A stretch of DNA of 64,000 nucleotides. Origin: Pseudomonas promysalinigenes (GTDB lineage: Bacteria > Pseudomonadota > Gammaproteobacteria > Pseudomonadales > Pseudomonadaceae). The position numbers and the translations under genes are program-made. The stretch spans positions 4,372,501-4,436,500 of the forward strand of contig NZ_CP077094.1 in the NCBI RefSeq assembly GCF_014269025.2, read 5' to 3'. Below, in pieces: positions 26,335 through 36,361 of the stretch (positions within the stretch are counted from its first letter, which is position 1; every line of letters begins with the position of its first letter). The notes under the pieces were generated by a model that worked only from the letters and a program-made list of their open reading frames with translations, had not been told where the DNA came from and searched no databases.

Positions 26335-26628
26335 ATGCATGTAGAAGGTTTTTTCGAGTGGCTCGGCCAGGCACTGGGGTCGTTGATCCGCTTCATCGTC
26401 GACGCCTTGAGCGGCCTGTTCAACCTGCTGGCAAACGCCGGGGGCAATTTCATCGACGGCCTGGCACGCACGCTGGGCATGGATACTTCACTTGTCAGCA
26501 TCCTCGCCCTGATCGTCGGCCTGATGCTGCTGTATTCGGCCATCCGCGCCTTCATGCGTGCCTCGATCATTCTCGGCATCATCTGGCTGGTGCTGGGGCT
26601 CTGGGTGATGAGCTGGGTCATTCACTGA
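26335..26628 (+). CDS. Small hypothetical membrane protein (97 aa)
   Basis: A 97-aa hydrophobic protein that I do not recognise. An amphipathic N-terminal half (FFEWLGQALGSLIRFIVDAL, FNLLANAGGNFIDGL) is followed by about two transmembrane helices in the C-terminal half (SILALIVGLMLLYSAIRAF; IILGIIWLVLGLWVM). It is encoded opposite to both neighbours, between pbpC and yfhM, which normally adjoin. AGGAAG stands 6-7 bases before the ATG. An envelope-related role is inferred from position only. Confidence 0.75.
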   Translation: MHVEGFFEWLGQALGSLIRFIVDALSGLFNLLANAGGNFIDGLARTLGMDTSLVSILALIVGLMLLYSAIRAFMRASIILGIIWLVLGLWVMSWVIH

Positions 26629-26643
26629 TTGCTCTGGCTGCGC

Positions 26644-26680
26644 TGCACCGACCTTGAGGGGCGCCCTCAAGGTCGGTGCA
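26644..26680. terminator. Bidirectional terminator hairpin
   Basis: A 17-bp perfect inverted repeat (TGCACCGACCTTGAGGG and its complement) separated by GCG, lying between the convergent 97-aa membrane protein gene and yfhM. There is no T-tract on either side, but stem stability and position support termination. Confidence 0.7.
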
Positions 26681-26686
26681 GGATGC

Positions 26687-29600
26687 TCAACGCGCCTTAA
26701 CCGTCATCTCTGCTTGCGCGTCCCCCAGCGCCTGCAGGTTAGGCCGGTACATCGACTCGACCTGCGGCGGCGGCACCCGGTAGGTGCCTGGAGTCACAGC
26801 CCGCGCCAGGTACAGCAGGTGCGTGGTGCCATAGCCATCGAGTTTGAGCGCGGCGACGTAACGATCATCACGGTACTCCTGATGCACCACGCTGGCGTTC
26901 TGCATTGACTCGCGCCATTGCTTCACCGCACTGCTGGCGTTGTCCAGGCTGGCAGCGCTTTGCGCAAGGTTCTGGTTCTCGAGCTCTAGCCCAGCAGGCA
27001 GCAGGTCGACCACCAGAGCATCGGGCACCCGTTCGCTGGCCTTGAGGGCCAAGTGCACCAGAACCAGGTCGCCGCTGCGCAGGTTGCGCAGGTCCAGCGC
27101 CTGGCCATTCATGCCCAGATACTCTCTGCGAATCTCCATGCCGTTGCTGGTCGCAGCGCTCGCCTGGCGCGGATAACCGGAAAGGGTCAGTTGCTGGTAG
27201 AGCGTTTCACTGCCTTCGTTCTGCACGGTCAGCGGTGAAGCAAGCAACGGCCCTTCAAGCTTGATGCCCGAGTCGGTCTCATTGAACTCGCGCACTTCAC
27301 CAGCACTGTCCAGGCGCGCCTTCCACGGCGCTTGGGGTTTGCCCAGCAGGCCACGGCCGGCCAGGAACAGAGCATTACGTTCCTGGGTCGACAACCAGCG
27401 GTTGGCAGCCAGTTCGTCAGACAGCGCGAACAGCCGCTGATCGACCTGATTACTGGCCAATTTGCTTTCCTGCAGCAGCGCCAGGATCAGCGCTTGGTCG
27501 CGCAGTTTGCTGCCGTAGTCGGCCAGCCAGCCTTTGCTGCGGCTGATACCCAAGCCTGCCTGCAACGCCTGCTCGGCGCGCGGCTGGTCGCCCATGCCAT
27601 TGAGCGCCACCGCCAGTTGCACCAGCGGCAGGCCGGAGCGTGCATCAGCGCGGCGCTCGAACAGGCTGCGCAAGGCTCCCAGCGGCGCCTGCTGGCTGCG
27701 CGAGAGGACCAGTGCGGCGTAGGCTTGCACGGCAAAACGTGTGTGCTCGGCGTTTTCGCTGTAGTCCACTTCGATCAGGTTACGCTCCTGCAGGTAGCGC
27801 AGCAGCCGTTCGTTAGCCTTCTTCAACGCCTCGGCCGGCACGCCATAGCCTTGGTCACGGGCCCGCAGGAGGAAGTCTGTGACATAAGCGGTCAGCCAGT
27901 ATTCTTCCTCGCCATCGGAGCTCCATAAACCGAAGCTGCCGTTGTAACGCTGCATGCCCAACAGGTGCTCGATACCCATCTCGATCTTGCGCTTGCGCAC
28001 CGCGGCCGGTTCGCCTTTGATGCCCAGCCGTTTGAGGCTTTGCGCATCGGCATACAGCGAGGGATACAAACCGCTGGTGGTCTGCTCCAGGCATCCATAG
28101 GGGTAGGCTTCGAGGGCACGGATCTGCTCGGCCAGGTTCAGCGGCGGGCGGCTCGACAGCGCAAGGCTGGCTTCAAGGCCAGCAGGCTCGAAGGCGGCCA
28201 GATCACCTTCGGGCAGCGTCCAAGGCTGGTCCTTGAGCGCTACGCGGTAATGTTTGAGGATTGCCGGGTACGCCGGCCGCACACCCAGGGTCCATTCTCG
28301 CTCGAAGGTATTCACCGGTTCCTGCGCCAGTTGCAGGCCGTTGACCTGCACCCGCACCTTGCCCTGCCCCAGGCCACCCTCGGCCTGTACCGGAATCAGC
28401 AGCGTACGGCGCTGGCCCTCGGCCAGCGCGATATCCTGTTCGGCACTGGCCGTCAGGGTCAGTTGGCCTTCGGTGCTGATCTGCACATGCAATTGCTGGG
28501 CACGGCCCGACAGGTTGGCCAGGTCGAGCGCCAGGCTGGTGCGGTCACCGCCAGCCAGAAAGCGCGGAGCCGACAGTTCGGCAATCAGCGGCGCGGCCAC
28601 CACGGTCTTGCTTTCGGCCATGCCGAAATGCTCATCGGTCCAGGCCTGGGCCATCAGCCGCAACTCGCCGTTGAAGTCGGGAATGTCTAGCGTGGCCTCC
28701 CCTTCACCCTGGTCGTTGAGGGTCACTGGCAGGCTTTGCTGGGCAACGATGGTGACGGTGGTATTGGGGCGCTTGCCGCCTTTGGCCAATGCCGCATCCC
28801 CGCCGAATGCCAGGCTGGCCAGACGGCCCTGGCCGGCTTCGATCAACTGCCCGTAGATGTCCAGCTGATCGGCGCCGTAGGCCTTGCGCCCGAACAGGCT
28901 GGCGAAAGGGTCCGGGGTTTTGAAGTCAGTGATGTTGAGGATACCTACGTCCACCGCCGAGACCAGCACATGGGCCTGTTTGGGCACACTGCCATCGGCA
29001 TTGGTGGCTTTGATCTTCACGGTCAGGGGTTGCTTGGGGCGCATTTTCTCCGGCGCCTGCAGGCTGACGGCCAGCTTGCGCTCAGCCCGCGCCAGCGGCA
29101 GGTGCAGCACACCCACGGCGCGTTTGGGCGTGGCATTGGCTTTGCGCTCACCCGGGCGGATCACCAGCGCGCTGATGTACAAGTCGTGGCGCGCCCACTG
29201 TTTGTCCAGTTGCACGTCGAAGGTTTTGCCCTCGGCAGGCACGTCGATCTCCTGCCACCACAGCGGGCCATCGCTAGACTCGATCATCAGATAGCCGCTG
29301 CCGCCGGCAGGCGGGGTCACGGTGACCTTGGCGGTCTCGCCATCGGCATAGGCGGGTTTGTCCAGCGCCAGCTTCACCTGGTCGGGCCGCACGGCACCGC
29401 CTTCAGCGTTGTCCTGGGCACGATAGCCAGCCCAGAAGCGTTCGCTGGAGACAATCCCGGTTTCGGGGTCTTGCACCTCGACACGGTACGGGCCCCACTC
29501 CACCTGGAAGCTCAACTTGGTTGTGGACCCTGCCTTGATGTCGACGGTTTGCTCGCTCTGGGTAAGGAATTTTTCGTTGTAGTTGTAGCTCCAGCCATCG

Positions 29601-31588
29601 CTCTGCGAGTAGTTCCAGTAGTAATCGCGGCGCTCGCGGATCAGGCGAACTGTCAGCTCGCTGGCGGCAAGCTTGTGGCCGGCGCGGTCAGCCACCAGGA
29701 ACTCGAACTCAACCGGGCCATCGCTATCGGTTTGCTCCCCATCGAACAGGCCGCGCAGGCCAGGCAAGCGCTCGGCTGGCCAGATGGGCTGTTCGAGGCG
29801 GCGAGTGATCGGCCGGCCGCCGGACTCCTGCAAGCTGGCCTGCACGGTCAATTGCAGCGGCGAACGGGCTTCGGCCCAGCGGCTTTGAATATCGAGCACG
29901 GCTTTACCGGCTTGATCGAGGGTCACCTCGTCCAGCTCCAGGTCCTGATTCAGTTCAGTCTCGGTCACCGAGCCGAACTGGTAGCCAGGCAGCGCCGGCA
30001 CCGCTTCACGCAAAGGCCGTACATAGGCCTGGCCGCTGAGGCGATTGCCGGCAGCTGGCGCACCGTAGAGGTAACGCCCGGTGACCTGGATGCGCGCATC
30101 CTCTTCGGGAGACAGCGGTGTATCGCTGCCCTTGAGTTCAAGGGCCAGGCGCTCTGGCAGGAAATCTTCGACCAAAAATTCGTACACCTGCTTGCGACCG
30201 CCGCCCAGATCCAACAGCAGCTGCCAGCGCCCGGTCGGCGCCTCCGTTGCCAGTTGCAACTGGTACTGGTAAAGGCCATTGGCGTCGGCCTCCCAGACGA
30301 ACTTGCGGCTGACCTGCTCGTCCGGGCGGCGCACTTCTACATTGACCGGTTGGGCCTTGACCGGCTTGCCATCCTGATCGCGCAGCAAGCCATTGAGCAG
30401 CACCGTTTCACCCGGCCGATAGAGGTCGCGCGGCCCGAAGATGAAGAATTGCAGCGGATTGGCCTGAGGGCCGGTGATGTCGAATTCGGCCAGGTCCAGG
30501 GCGGCGGTGTTCAGGCGTAACAAGGTGGTGTGCGCACCCTGGGTGGCGATCAGCGTGTCGGCCTTGGCCGTGATCGGCAGCTGGGCATGGCCGGCACCGT
30601 CGGTCTTGGCCTGGGCCAGCAGCGCGCCTTTGTCGTCGTGCAGTTCGAGGTTGACGTCCTTGAGCGCCTTGCCGCCCTCCAGGGCCTGGGCAAAGACGTC
30701 GATGCGATCACGATAACGGTGAGCGGAGACACCGATGTCGCTCAAGGTGAACAGCGTGGCCGGCTGCGAGTAATCATAGGTACCCGAAGCCCGCATCACG
30801 GCCAGATAGACACCCGGCTCCTGCAGTGGCTTGATCCCGGCGATGGGCAATAGCACCGTTTCGCGGGTATTGCGCGCCGGGTTGAGGTCGAAGCGGCCGC
30901 CATAGACCAGCTCGGCCATGTCGAGCAGCTCTTTGGACTGGTAAGCGTAAAGGCTGCTGTTGCGCCCCCAGTTGGCCAGGAACGGCGACAGCATCTGTGG
31001 CTTGACCCGGAAGAATTCGACATCGACCTTGGGCACGTTCAGGGCGATCACCGGCAGGCCTTCGGCCAGGCGCGTGGGCAGTAACGAGCCGCGACTGGCG
31101 AAGCCAACGGTAGGCTGCATATCGCGAGTTTCCAGGCGGCTGACCGAGTCACTATCAAGCCGGTTGCCATTGACCGCCAGCAATCCCTTGTCGATCGTCA
31201 ACACCAGTTTGCGCTGCGGCTCCAGGTGGCGCATGCGCAGCTCCATCTGGTTGTCCGAGAGTTCCCAAGCGCCGTCGACCTTGCCTTTGACGGTGTCGAC
31301 CAAATGCACCTTGGCGGCGAAATCCTGTCTGGCGTCCAGCGGCGCTGAGAAGCTGACCGACAGCGTGCTGGCTCCGTCGAGCTGCACTTCGGAGACATCC
31401 AGCACGCTGAGCTGGCGCCCCTCGTAGCGTTTGGCGAGTATCGCAGGGTCCTCGCGCTTGGGCGCAGAAGGCTCTACCGCAGTGCTCGCTGCCGGCTTGT
31501 CGGCCGGCGCGGGCTGCCCCGGCGTCGAGGAATCACAGGCACTGAGCAAAGCCAGCGCGCAGGCCAGCAACAATCCTTTGTTGAACAT
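26687..31588 (-). CDS. yfhM: Alpha-2-macroglobulin family lipoprotein
   Basis: A 1633-aa bacterial alpha-2-macroglobulin of normal length for the type. The signal peptide ends with a lipobox (ALLSAC, cysteine at 18), so it is anchored in the periplasm. MG domains fill the N-terminal half, followed by a bait-like region. The thioester motif CLEQ lies in YPYGCLEQTTSG, and an alpha-helical thioester domain follows with NGSFGLWSSDGEEEYWLTAY. It is thought to trap attacking proteases in the periplasm together with PBP1C, which repairs the wall. It is encoded on the same strand as pbpC, but a small opposite gene lies between. Confidence 0.95.
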   Translation of the reverse strand: MFNKGLLLACALALLSACDSSTPGQPAPADKPAASTAVEPSAPKREDPAILAKRYEGRQLSVLDVSEVQLDGASTLSVSFSAPLDARQDFAAKVHLVDTVKGKVDGAWELSDNQMELRMRHLEPQRKLVLTIDKGLLAVNGNRLDSDSVSRLETRDMQPTVGFASRGSLLPTRLAEGLPVIALNVPKVDVEFFRVKPQMLSPFLANWGRNSSLYAYQSKELLDMAELVYGGRFDLNPARNTRETVLLPIAGIKPLQEPGVYLAVMRASGTYDYSQPATLFTLSDIGVSAHRYRDRIDVFAQALEGGKALKDVNLELHDDKGALLAQAKTDGAGHAQLPITAKADTLIATQGAHTTLLRLNTAALDLAEFDITGPQANPLQFFIFGPRDLYRPGETVLLNGLLRDQDGKPVKAQPVNVEVRRPDEQVSRKFVWEADANGLYQYQLQLATEAPTGRWQLLLDLGGGRKQVYEFLVEDFLPERLALELKGSDTPLSPEEDARIQVTGRYLYGAPAAGNRLSGQAYVRPLREAVPALPGYQFGSVTETELNQDLELDEVTLDQAGKAVLDIQSRWAEARSPLQLTVQASLQESGGRPITRRLEQPIWPAERLPGLRGLFDGEQTDSDGPVEFEFLVADRAGHKLAASELTVRLIRERRDYYWNYSQSDGWSYNYNEKFLTQSEQTVDIKAGSTTKLSFQVEWGPYRVEVQDPETGIVSSERFWAGYRAQDNAEGGAVRPDQVKLALDKPAYADGETAKVTVTPPAGGSGYLMIESSDGPLWWQEIDVPAEGKTFDVQLDKQWARHDLYISALVIRPGERKANATPKRAVGVLHLPLARAERKLAVSLQAPEKMRPKQPLTVKIKATNADGSVPKQAHVLVSAVDVGILNITDFKTPDPFASLFGRKAYGADQLDIYGQLIEAGQGRLASLAFGGDAALAKGGKRPNTTVTIVAQQSLPVTLNDQGEGEATLDIPDFNGELRLMAQAWTDEHFGMAESKTVVAAPLIAELSAPRFLAGGDRTSLALDLANLSGRAQQLHVQISTEGQLTLTASAEQDIALAEGQRRTLLIPVQAEGGLGQGKVRVQVNGLQLAQEPVNTFEREWTLGVRPAYPAILKHYRVALKDQPWTLPEGDLAAFEPAGLEASLALSSRPPLNLAEQIRALEAYPYGCLEQTTSGLYPSLYADAQSLKRLGIKGEPAAVRKRKIEMGIEHLLGMQRYNGSFGLWSSDGEEEYWLTAYVTDFLLRARDQGYGVPAEALKKANERLLRYLQERNLIEVDYSENAEHTRFAVQAYAALVLSRSQQAPLGALRSLFERRADARSGLPLVQLAVALNGMGDQPRAEQALQAGLGISRSKGWLADYGSKLRDQALILALLQESKLASNQVDQRLFALSDELAANRWLSTQERNALFLAGRGLLGKPQAPWKARLDSAGEVREFNETDSGIKLEGPLLASPLTVQNEGSETLYQQLTLSGYPRQASAATSNGMEIRREYLGMNGQALDLRNLRSGDLVLVHLALKASERVPDALVVDLLPAGLELENQNLAQSAASLDNASSAVKQWRESMQNASVVHQEYRDDRYVAALKLDGYGTTHLLYLARAVTPGTYRVPPPQVESMYRPNLQALGDAQAEMTVKAR

Positions 31589-31743
31589 GGAGTGGGAACT
31601 CTTCGGCAGCGTGTACGTAAGGTCAGCAACTATAGCGCAACGGCGGTCATGGCACGTTCACCGATGCGGCAAGTGAGACCGTGTTCGCGCAGATTGGTTG
31701 CCGGTCGTTACAATGCTCCGGCCCCTCATGCGCAGGAATCGTA

Positions 31744-33081
31744 ATGTCGCCACTGACCACCGACTGGCAGCACCGGCCGACCCACCGCAAGGTCTGGGCG
31801 CTGGCCGCGCCGATGATCCTTTCCAACATTTCGGTGCCACTGGTGGCTCTGGTCGACAGCACGGTAATCGGCCATCTGCCCCACGCTCATCAGCTCGGCG
31901 CCGTGGCCGTGGGTGCCACGCTGTACACTTTCATGGTCGGCCTGTTGGGCTTTTTGCGCATGGGCGCCACGGGCTTCGCCGCCCAGGCCGCCGGGCGTGC
32001 CGACGGCGCGGCGCTGCGCCAAGTGCTGGTGCAAGGCCTGCTACTGGCTGCCGTCCTCGCCTTGCTGATCGGCCTGGTTGCGCTGCCCTTCAGTCAATTG
32101 GCGCTACACGCCATGCAGCCGAGCGAGGCATTACAGCAGTCTACCGAGGCTTTTTTTCACACCCGGCTGCTAGGCCTTCCGGCGGCGCTGGCCAGCTACG
32201 CGCTGGTCGGCTGGTTCCTCGGCACCCAGAATGCGAGGGCGCCACTGGCTATTCTGTTGGCCACCAACCTGTTGAATATCGCTTTGAACCTGTGGTTCGT
32301 GCTGGGTTTGGACTGGGGCGTGCTGGGTTCGGCACGTGCCTCGGTGATTGCTGAGTGGTGCGCCGCCCTGCTCGGCCTGGCCCTCACCCGCCCAGCCCTG
32401 CGGGCCTACCCCGGGCAAATCGCCTGGGTTGCGCTCAAGCGCTGGCAGGCCTGGCGGCCGCTGCTGGCGGTGAACCGCGATATCTTCCTGCGCAGCCTCG
32501 CGCTGCAATTGGTGTTCCTGCTGATTACCGTGCAGGGCGCGCGCCTGGGCGAGGCTACGGTGGCCGCCAATGCCCTGTTGCTCAACGGGCTGCTGCTTAC
32601 CGCCTATGCCCTGGATGGCCTGGCCCACGCAGTGGAGGCGCTGTGCGGGCACGCCATCGGTGCGCAGGATCGCCAAACCCTGCGCCGTTCACTGGTGGTG
32701 GCCTGCGGCTGGTCGCTGATCACCAGCGCGGTCTTTGCTGGAGTGTTCTTGCTGGGTGGGCACCTGTTCATCGAGCTGCAGACTGACATCGATAGCGTCC
32801 GTTCAGCGGCCTACCCGTACCTGCCGTATCTGGCGGTGTTGCCGTTAATTGCGGTATGGAGTTACTTGCTCGACGGGCTGTTCATAGGCGCAACCCGGGC
32901 GCGGGAGATGCGCAATGCGATGGTGCTGTCGGTACTGATTGCGCTGCCCTTTGCGGTGGTCATGAGTGGGTTTGGCAACCATGGGTTGTGGTTGGCGTTC
33001 CTCGGGTTCATGGCGTTGCGGGCAGTGACGTTGGGGTGGATTGGGTGGCGGTTGTGGCGCCGTGATCTGTGGGTTGGTTGA
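31744..33081 (+). CDS. dinF: MATE-family efflux transporter (DinF-like)
   Basis: A 445-aa membrane protein with about twelve hydrophobic segments, typical of the DinF branch of MATE exporters. The N-terminus HRKVWALAAPMILSNISVPLVALVD carries the family start and an aspartate in TM1 (LVDSTVIGHL), and MGATGFAAQAAGR follows. It exports cationic drugs or metabolites using H+ or Na+ gradients. The start at 31744 is chosen because MSPLTTDW precedes the first membrane helix; the longer frame from 31681 has no ribosome site. Confidence 0.9.
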   Translation: MSPLTTDWQHRPTHRKVWALAAPMILSNISVPLVALVDSTVIGHLPHAHQLGAVAVGATLYTFMVGLLGFLRMGATGFAAQAAGRADGAALRQVLVQGLLLAAVLALLIGLVALPFSQLALHAMQPSEALQQSTEAFFHTRLLGLPAALASYALVGWFLGTQNARAPLAILLATNLLNIALNLWFVLGLDWGVLGSARASVIAEWCAALLGLALTRPALRAYPGQIAWVALKRWQAWRPLLAVNRDIFLRSLALQLVFLLITVQGARLGEATVAANALLLNGLLLTAYALDGLAHAVEALCGHAIGAQDRQTLRRSLVVACGWSLITSAVFAGVFLLGGHLFIELQTDIDSVRSAAYPYLPYLAVLPLIAVWSYLLDGLFIGATRAREMRNAMVLSVLIALPFAVVMSGFGNHGLWLAFLGFMALRAVTLGWIGWRLWRRDLWVG

Positions 33082-33123
33082 GCGGGGGTATGGCGAAAGT
33101 CATGCAGCGCCGGACACCCCCAA

Positions 33124-35037
33124 TCACGAAGAAAGGTAAGAGGACCGGGTCAACCCCAAACGCAGCGCATCCAGAAACTGGGTTCGCTCCCGCGGGCTGA
33201 TCTTGGCGCTGGCTACCTTGTCGCGGTAGTGGGTCATCAATTCCTCAGGAGACAGGTGCACGTAGCGCAGCATGTCTTCGATGGTGTCGTGGGTTTCGAT
33301 GCCCGCGTGGTAAACACTACCGTCGGCATTCTGGTAGATGTTCACCGAGTCGGTATCACCGAACAGGTTGTGCATGTCACCCAGAATTTCCTGGTAGGCG
33401 CCCACCAGGAATACGCCCAGCAGATAGTCCTCGCCTTCGTTGAGCGCATGCACCGGCATGCTGGTTTCGATGCTCTGTTCGTCGACGTACTGGTTGATCT
33501 TGCCATCGGAGTCGCAGGTCAGGTCCTGCAGCACTGCACGGCGCATCGGCTCCTCGTCCAGGCGGTGCAACGGGATGATCGGCAGCACCTGGCCGATGGC
33601 CCAGGTATCCGGCAGGCTCTGGAACACCGAGAAGTTACAGATGTACTTGTCGGCCAACTTGTCGTTGAGCTCGTCAAGCACCTGGCGGTGCGAGCGCTGG
33701 CGGGCTTTGAGCGAGTTGTGCAGGCGACGGCACACGGCAAAGTAGCACTGCTCTGCCAGGGCCTTCTCAGCCAGGCTGATCTTACCATCGGCATACTGCG
33801 CCGCTACGTCACCCATGTAGTGGGTCGCGCGCCAGTAGGTTTCGGTGACCATCTCGATGTCGGTCGGGCCCAGCAGGTCCACCAGCCATTGCACGGTTTC
33901 GGGCAAGGCTTCTTTGTTCTCGATGGTTGGCACTTCATCGTTGTGCCGCTCGACATCAGTGACCTGAATCACCAGCATGGCGTGGTGTGCAGTCAGCGAG
34001 CGGCCGCTCTCGGAGAAGATGTGCGGGTGCGGCAGGCCCTGCGCGTCGCAGAATTCCTTGAGCATGCCGACCACCACGCCTGCGTAGTCGTCCATGTCGT
34101 AGTTGATCGAACTGGCATTGCGCGAATGGGTACCGTCGTAGTCGACGCCCAGGCCACCGCCCACGTCGATATGGTCGACCGGCAAGCCCAATGCGCGCAG
34201 TTCGCCATAGTAGCGGATGGCTTCCTTGAAGCCGTGCTGGTAGTCGGCCAGGTTGGCGATCTGCGACCCCATGTGGAAGTGCAGCAAGCGGATACCTTGG
34301 TCCAGACCAGCATCGCGGAAGCGCTGCACCACCGAAATCAGCTGAGCGGCGGACAAGCCGAACTTGGACTTCTCACCACCGGTATCGGCCCATTTGCTAG
34401 AGGCCAGCGACGACAAGCGCACGCGCAGGCCGACCTGCGGCTTGACCTTGAGCTCGGCTGCCTCATCGATCACCAGGGCAACTTCCGACTCTTTTTCGAT
34501 AACGATGAACACGTTGTGGCCGAGCTTTTGCCCCATCAGCGCCAGGCGGATGAATTCACGGTCCTTGTAGCCATTGCAGACGATGGTGCCGCCCTTGGGT
34601 GCCAGGGCCAACACCGCCAGCAATTCGGGCTTGGAACCGGCCTCCAGGCCAATCGAGACGTTCTGCGTGGCAATGATGTTTTCCACCACGGCTTCTTGCT
34701 GGTTGACCTTGATCGGGTACAGCGCGGTGTACTGGCTCTGGTAGTCCAGGCGCGCGATGTTGGCGTCGAACGCGCCGGTCAGCTGGCGTACACGGTCTTG
34801 CAGAATGTCGGGGAAGCGCACCAGCAATGGCAGCGACAAACCGCTCTTGCGCAACTCATCGACCTGTTCGTACAGGTCGATCGGCGAGCTGTCTGGGCCA
34901 TTGGGGCGCACTTCGACGCGCCCGGCCTCATTGATGGCGAAATACCCTGCGCCCCAGTGGCGAATGCCATATACACTGCGGCTGTCGGCCACAGTCCACT
35001 GGCTACCATCGTCTTTGCGTGTGCGTCGTACGGACAT
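33124..35037 (-). CDS. speA: Biosynthetic arginine decarboxylase
   Basis: A 637-aa PLP-dependent arginine decarboxylase, normal size for SpeA. The PLP lysine is in YPIKVNQQ (about residue 109), the cofactor phosphate loop includes [13 protein letters not shown], and the catalytic cysteine region near the C-terminus has LTCDSDGKI. It converts arginine to agmatine, the first step from arginine to putrescine. Upstream, on the same strand, is the SUI1-type factor gene, 151 bp away. Confidence 0.97.
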   Translation of the reverse strand: MSVRRTRKDDGSQWTVADSRSVYGIRHWGAGYFAINEAGRVEVRPNGPDSSPIDLYEQVDELRKSGLSLPLLVRFPDILQDRVRQLTGAFDANIARLDYQSQYTALYPIKVNQQEAVVENIIATQNVSIGLEAGSKPELLAVLALAPKGGTIVCNGYKDREFIRLALMGQKLGHNVFIVIEKESEVALVIDEAAELKVKPQVGLRVRLSSLASSKWADTGGEKSKFGLSAAQLISVVQRFRDAGLDQGIRLLHFHMGSQIANLADYQHGFKEAIRYYGELRALGLPVDHIDVGGGLGVDYDGTHSRNASSINYDMDDYAGVVVGMLKEFCDAQGLPHPHIFSESGRSLTAHHAMLVIQVTDVERHNDEVPTIENKEALPETVQWLVDLLGPTDIEMVTETYWRATHYMGDVAAQYADGKISLAEKALAEQCYFAVCRRLHNSLKARQRSHRQVLDELNDKLADKYICNFSVFQSLPDTWAIGQVLPIIPLHRLDEEPMRRAVLQDLTCDSDGKINQYVDEQSIETSMPVHALNEGEDYLLGVFLVGAYQEILGDMHNLFGDTDSVNIYQNADGSVYHAGIETHDTIEDMLRYVHLSPEELMTHYRDKVASAKISPRERTQFLDALRLGLTRSSYLSS

Positions 35038-35188
35038 TCAAGTCCCCTATAGATAAGTGCAAGACACTGCCCCACAAGCAGGCGGGCGCAGTGTAAAAGC
35101 CAAAAATGACGATTAGTCCGTGCCCCCGGGGTAGACCCTGGTCACGACAACGAGTTTAGAAAGCGTTGGGCAAAAAAGCGTGGGCTGG

Positions 35189-35560
35189 TCAGCCGCCGGA
35201 CTTTTTCGCCTTGAAACCCTGCTTGATCAGCTCGGCAATCAGCAGCTCGACGTGGTCGCCCTGGATCTCGATCACACCCTCCTTGAGTGCGCCGCCGGTA
35301 CCGCAGCGGCGCTTGAGGGTGCTGGCCAATTCCTTGAGCTGGTCGAGCGGCAGCGGCACCCCGGTGACGGTCGTCACGGTCTTGCCACCACGGCCTTTGC
35401 TTTCACGGCGCACGCGGGCGATGCCGTCCCCCTCGGGGATGACCTGCTGCTTGCAGGTGCAGGCGTCCACGGGCTGGCTGCAGTCAGGGCAGTGCCGACC
35501 GGCATCGGTGGAGAAAACGAGACCGCCAAGGGCGGCGAAGGAAGAAGCTTTCTTGGCCAC
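35189..35560 (-). CDS. yciH: SUI1/YciH-type translation initiation factor
   Basis: A 123-aa protein starting with GTG (VAKKASSFAALGG) at 35560, with GAGGA about 8 bases upstream. An N-terminal Cys cluster (CPDCSQPVDACTCKQ) precedes the eIF1/SUI1 fold, with GKTVTTVTG, KRRCGTGGALKEG and the basic tail GFKAKKSGG. E. coli YciH affects start-site fidelity on the 30S subunit; the bacterial role is otherwise little known. The longer frame to 35620 is rejected, since the family begins at the GTG. Confidence 0.92.
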   Translation of the reverse strand: MAKKASSFAALGGLVFSTDAGRHCPDCSQPVDACTCKQQVIPEGDGIARVRRESKGRGGKTVTTVTGVPLPLDQLKELASTLKRRCGTGGALKEGVIEIQGDHVELLIAELIKQGFKAKKSGG

Positions 35561-35590
35561 TTTTGTTCCTCTGTGCTGAGGACAAAAACT

Positions 35591-35660
35591 GGTCGGCGGG
35601 TGCCGACCGCGAAGCCCCACTCTGGCAGGGGCGGCGCTACTGTCGCAAGATCCTGCGACA
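35591..35660 (-). other. Two hairpins in the leader/promoter region of the SUI1-type gene
   Basis: GGTCGGC/GCCGACC (35591-35608, 7-bp stem, 4-nt loop) and TGTCGCA/TGCGACA (35641-35660, 7-bp stem) lie 30-100 bp upstream of the SUI1-type start. If transcribed they would make a structured 5' leader. Their function is not known. Confidence 0.4.
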
Positions 35661-35822
35661 GCCCGAAAAGGGCGCGCAGTGTAACGATAAATCAGGCTGT
35701 TGTGTAGAAGTGGCTAGACCTGCCAATCAAGCGATGCGATGTATGGCATCGCCAGCGCCGGTATTGGGCTGAAAAGCCGCGCTTACTGGGGCTGCGCACA
35801 CCCCAGGTATGGGCTTTAGCCG

Positions 35823-36359
35823 TCAACAAAGGCTGGCTTTGTAGCGCTGCAAGGCCGCCAGCGAGTCCGGGCAATAGGGCTTGGTCAGGCTCTCCTGCTC
35901 GGCACGCTCAAGGCTGATGAATTTCGCCTCGCTCACTTCTTCGGGCTGCAACCGCAGCGGCGCATCCGAAACGGCCGAATACACCGCACACCACAGGTGG
36001 TTGTCGGGCTGGTTGAAATAGAAGCGCTCGTGAAAGCGCAGTTCGGCACCCTCGATGCCTAATTCTTCCGCCAGCTCACGGGCCGCCGATTCGGCATAGG
36101 CCTCACCTGCTGCGACCATGCCGCCGGCCGCCACGTCCCAATACCCAGGGTACAGCGCCTTGCTCAAGGTACGCCGGTGCACGCACAACTCACCGGCACC
36201 GTTGAATAGCAGGATGAACGTGCAACGGCCGATCAAACCGCGCTCACGCAGCTCGGCCCTGGGCAAAGCGCCAAGCACCTGGTCTTGTGCATCCACCCAA
36301 GTCACCAGTTCGCGGTCGGAGGCCGCCCGGTGGGCGACCTCGTTGGCGCCGATGGCCAT
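35823..36359 (-). CDS. NUDIX hydrolase (YfcD-like)
   Basis: A 178-aa Nudix protein. The Nudix box GX5EX7REUXEEXGU lies in the stretch GGMVAAGE...RELAEELGIEG (about residues 76-101). The N-terminal part (DRELVTWVDAQDQVLGALPR) fits the YfcD/isopentenyl-diphosphate isomerase-like subgroup, so isomerase-like or nucleoside diphosphate hydrolysis are both possible. The substrate is unknown. Its ATG at 36359 is 2 bp after the DUF2333 stop, so the two genes are translationally close and probably co-transcribed. Confidence 0.85.
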   Translation of the reverse strand: MAIGANEVAHRAASDRELVTWVDAQDQVLGALPRAELRERGLIGRCTFILLFNGAGELCVHRRTLSKALYPGYWDVAAGGMVAAGEAYAESAARELAEELGIEGAELRFHERFYFNQPDNHLWCAVYSAVSDAPLRLQPEEVSEAKFISLERAEQESLTKPYCPDSLAALQRYKASLC

Positions 36360-36361
36360 GC

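Noticed and set aside
28736-30520. A 594-residue open frame opposite yfhM
   Set aside because: It has low-complexity composition and no motif, and the conserved protein is on the other strand.
33229-35052. A 607-residue open frame on the plus strand opposite speA
   Set aside because: speA is a clear full-length enzyme on the minus strand. The opposite frame is His/Val/Gln-rich with no domain, a product of high-GC codon use.
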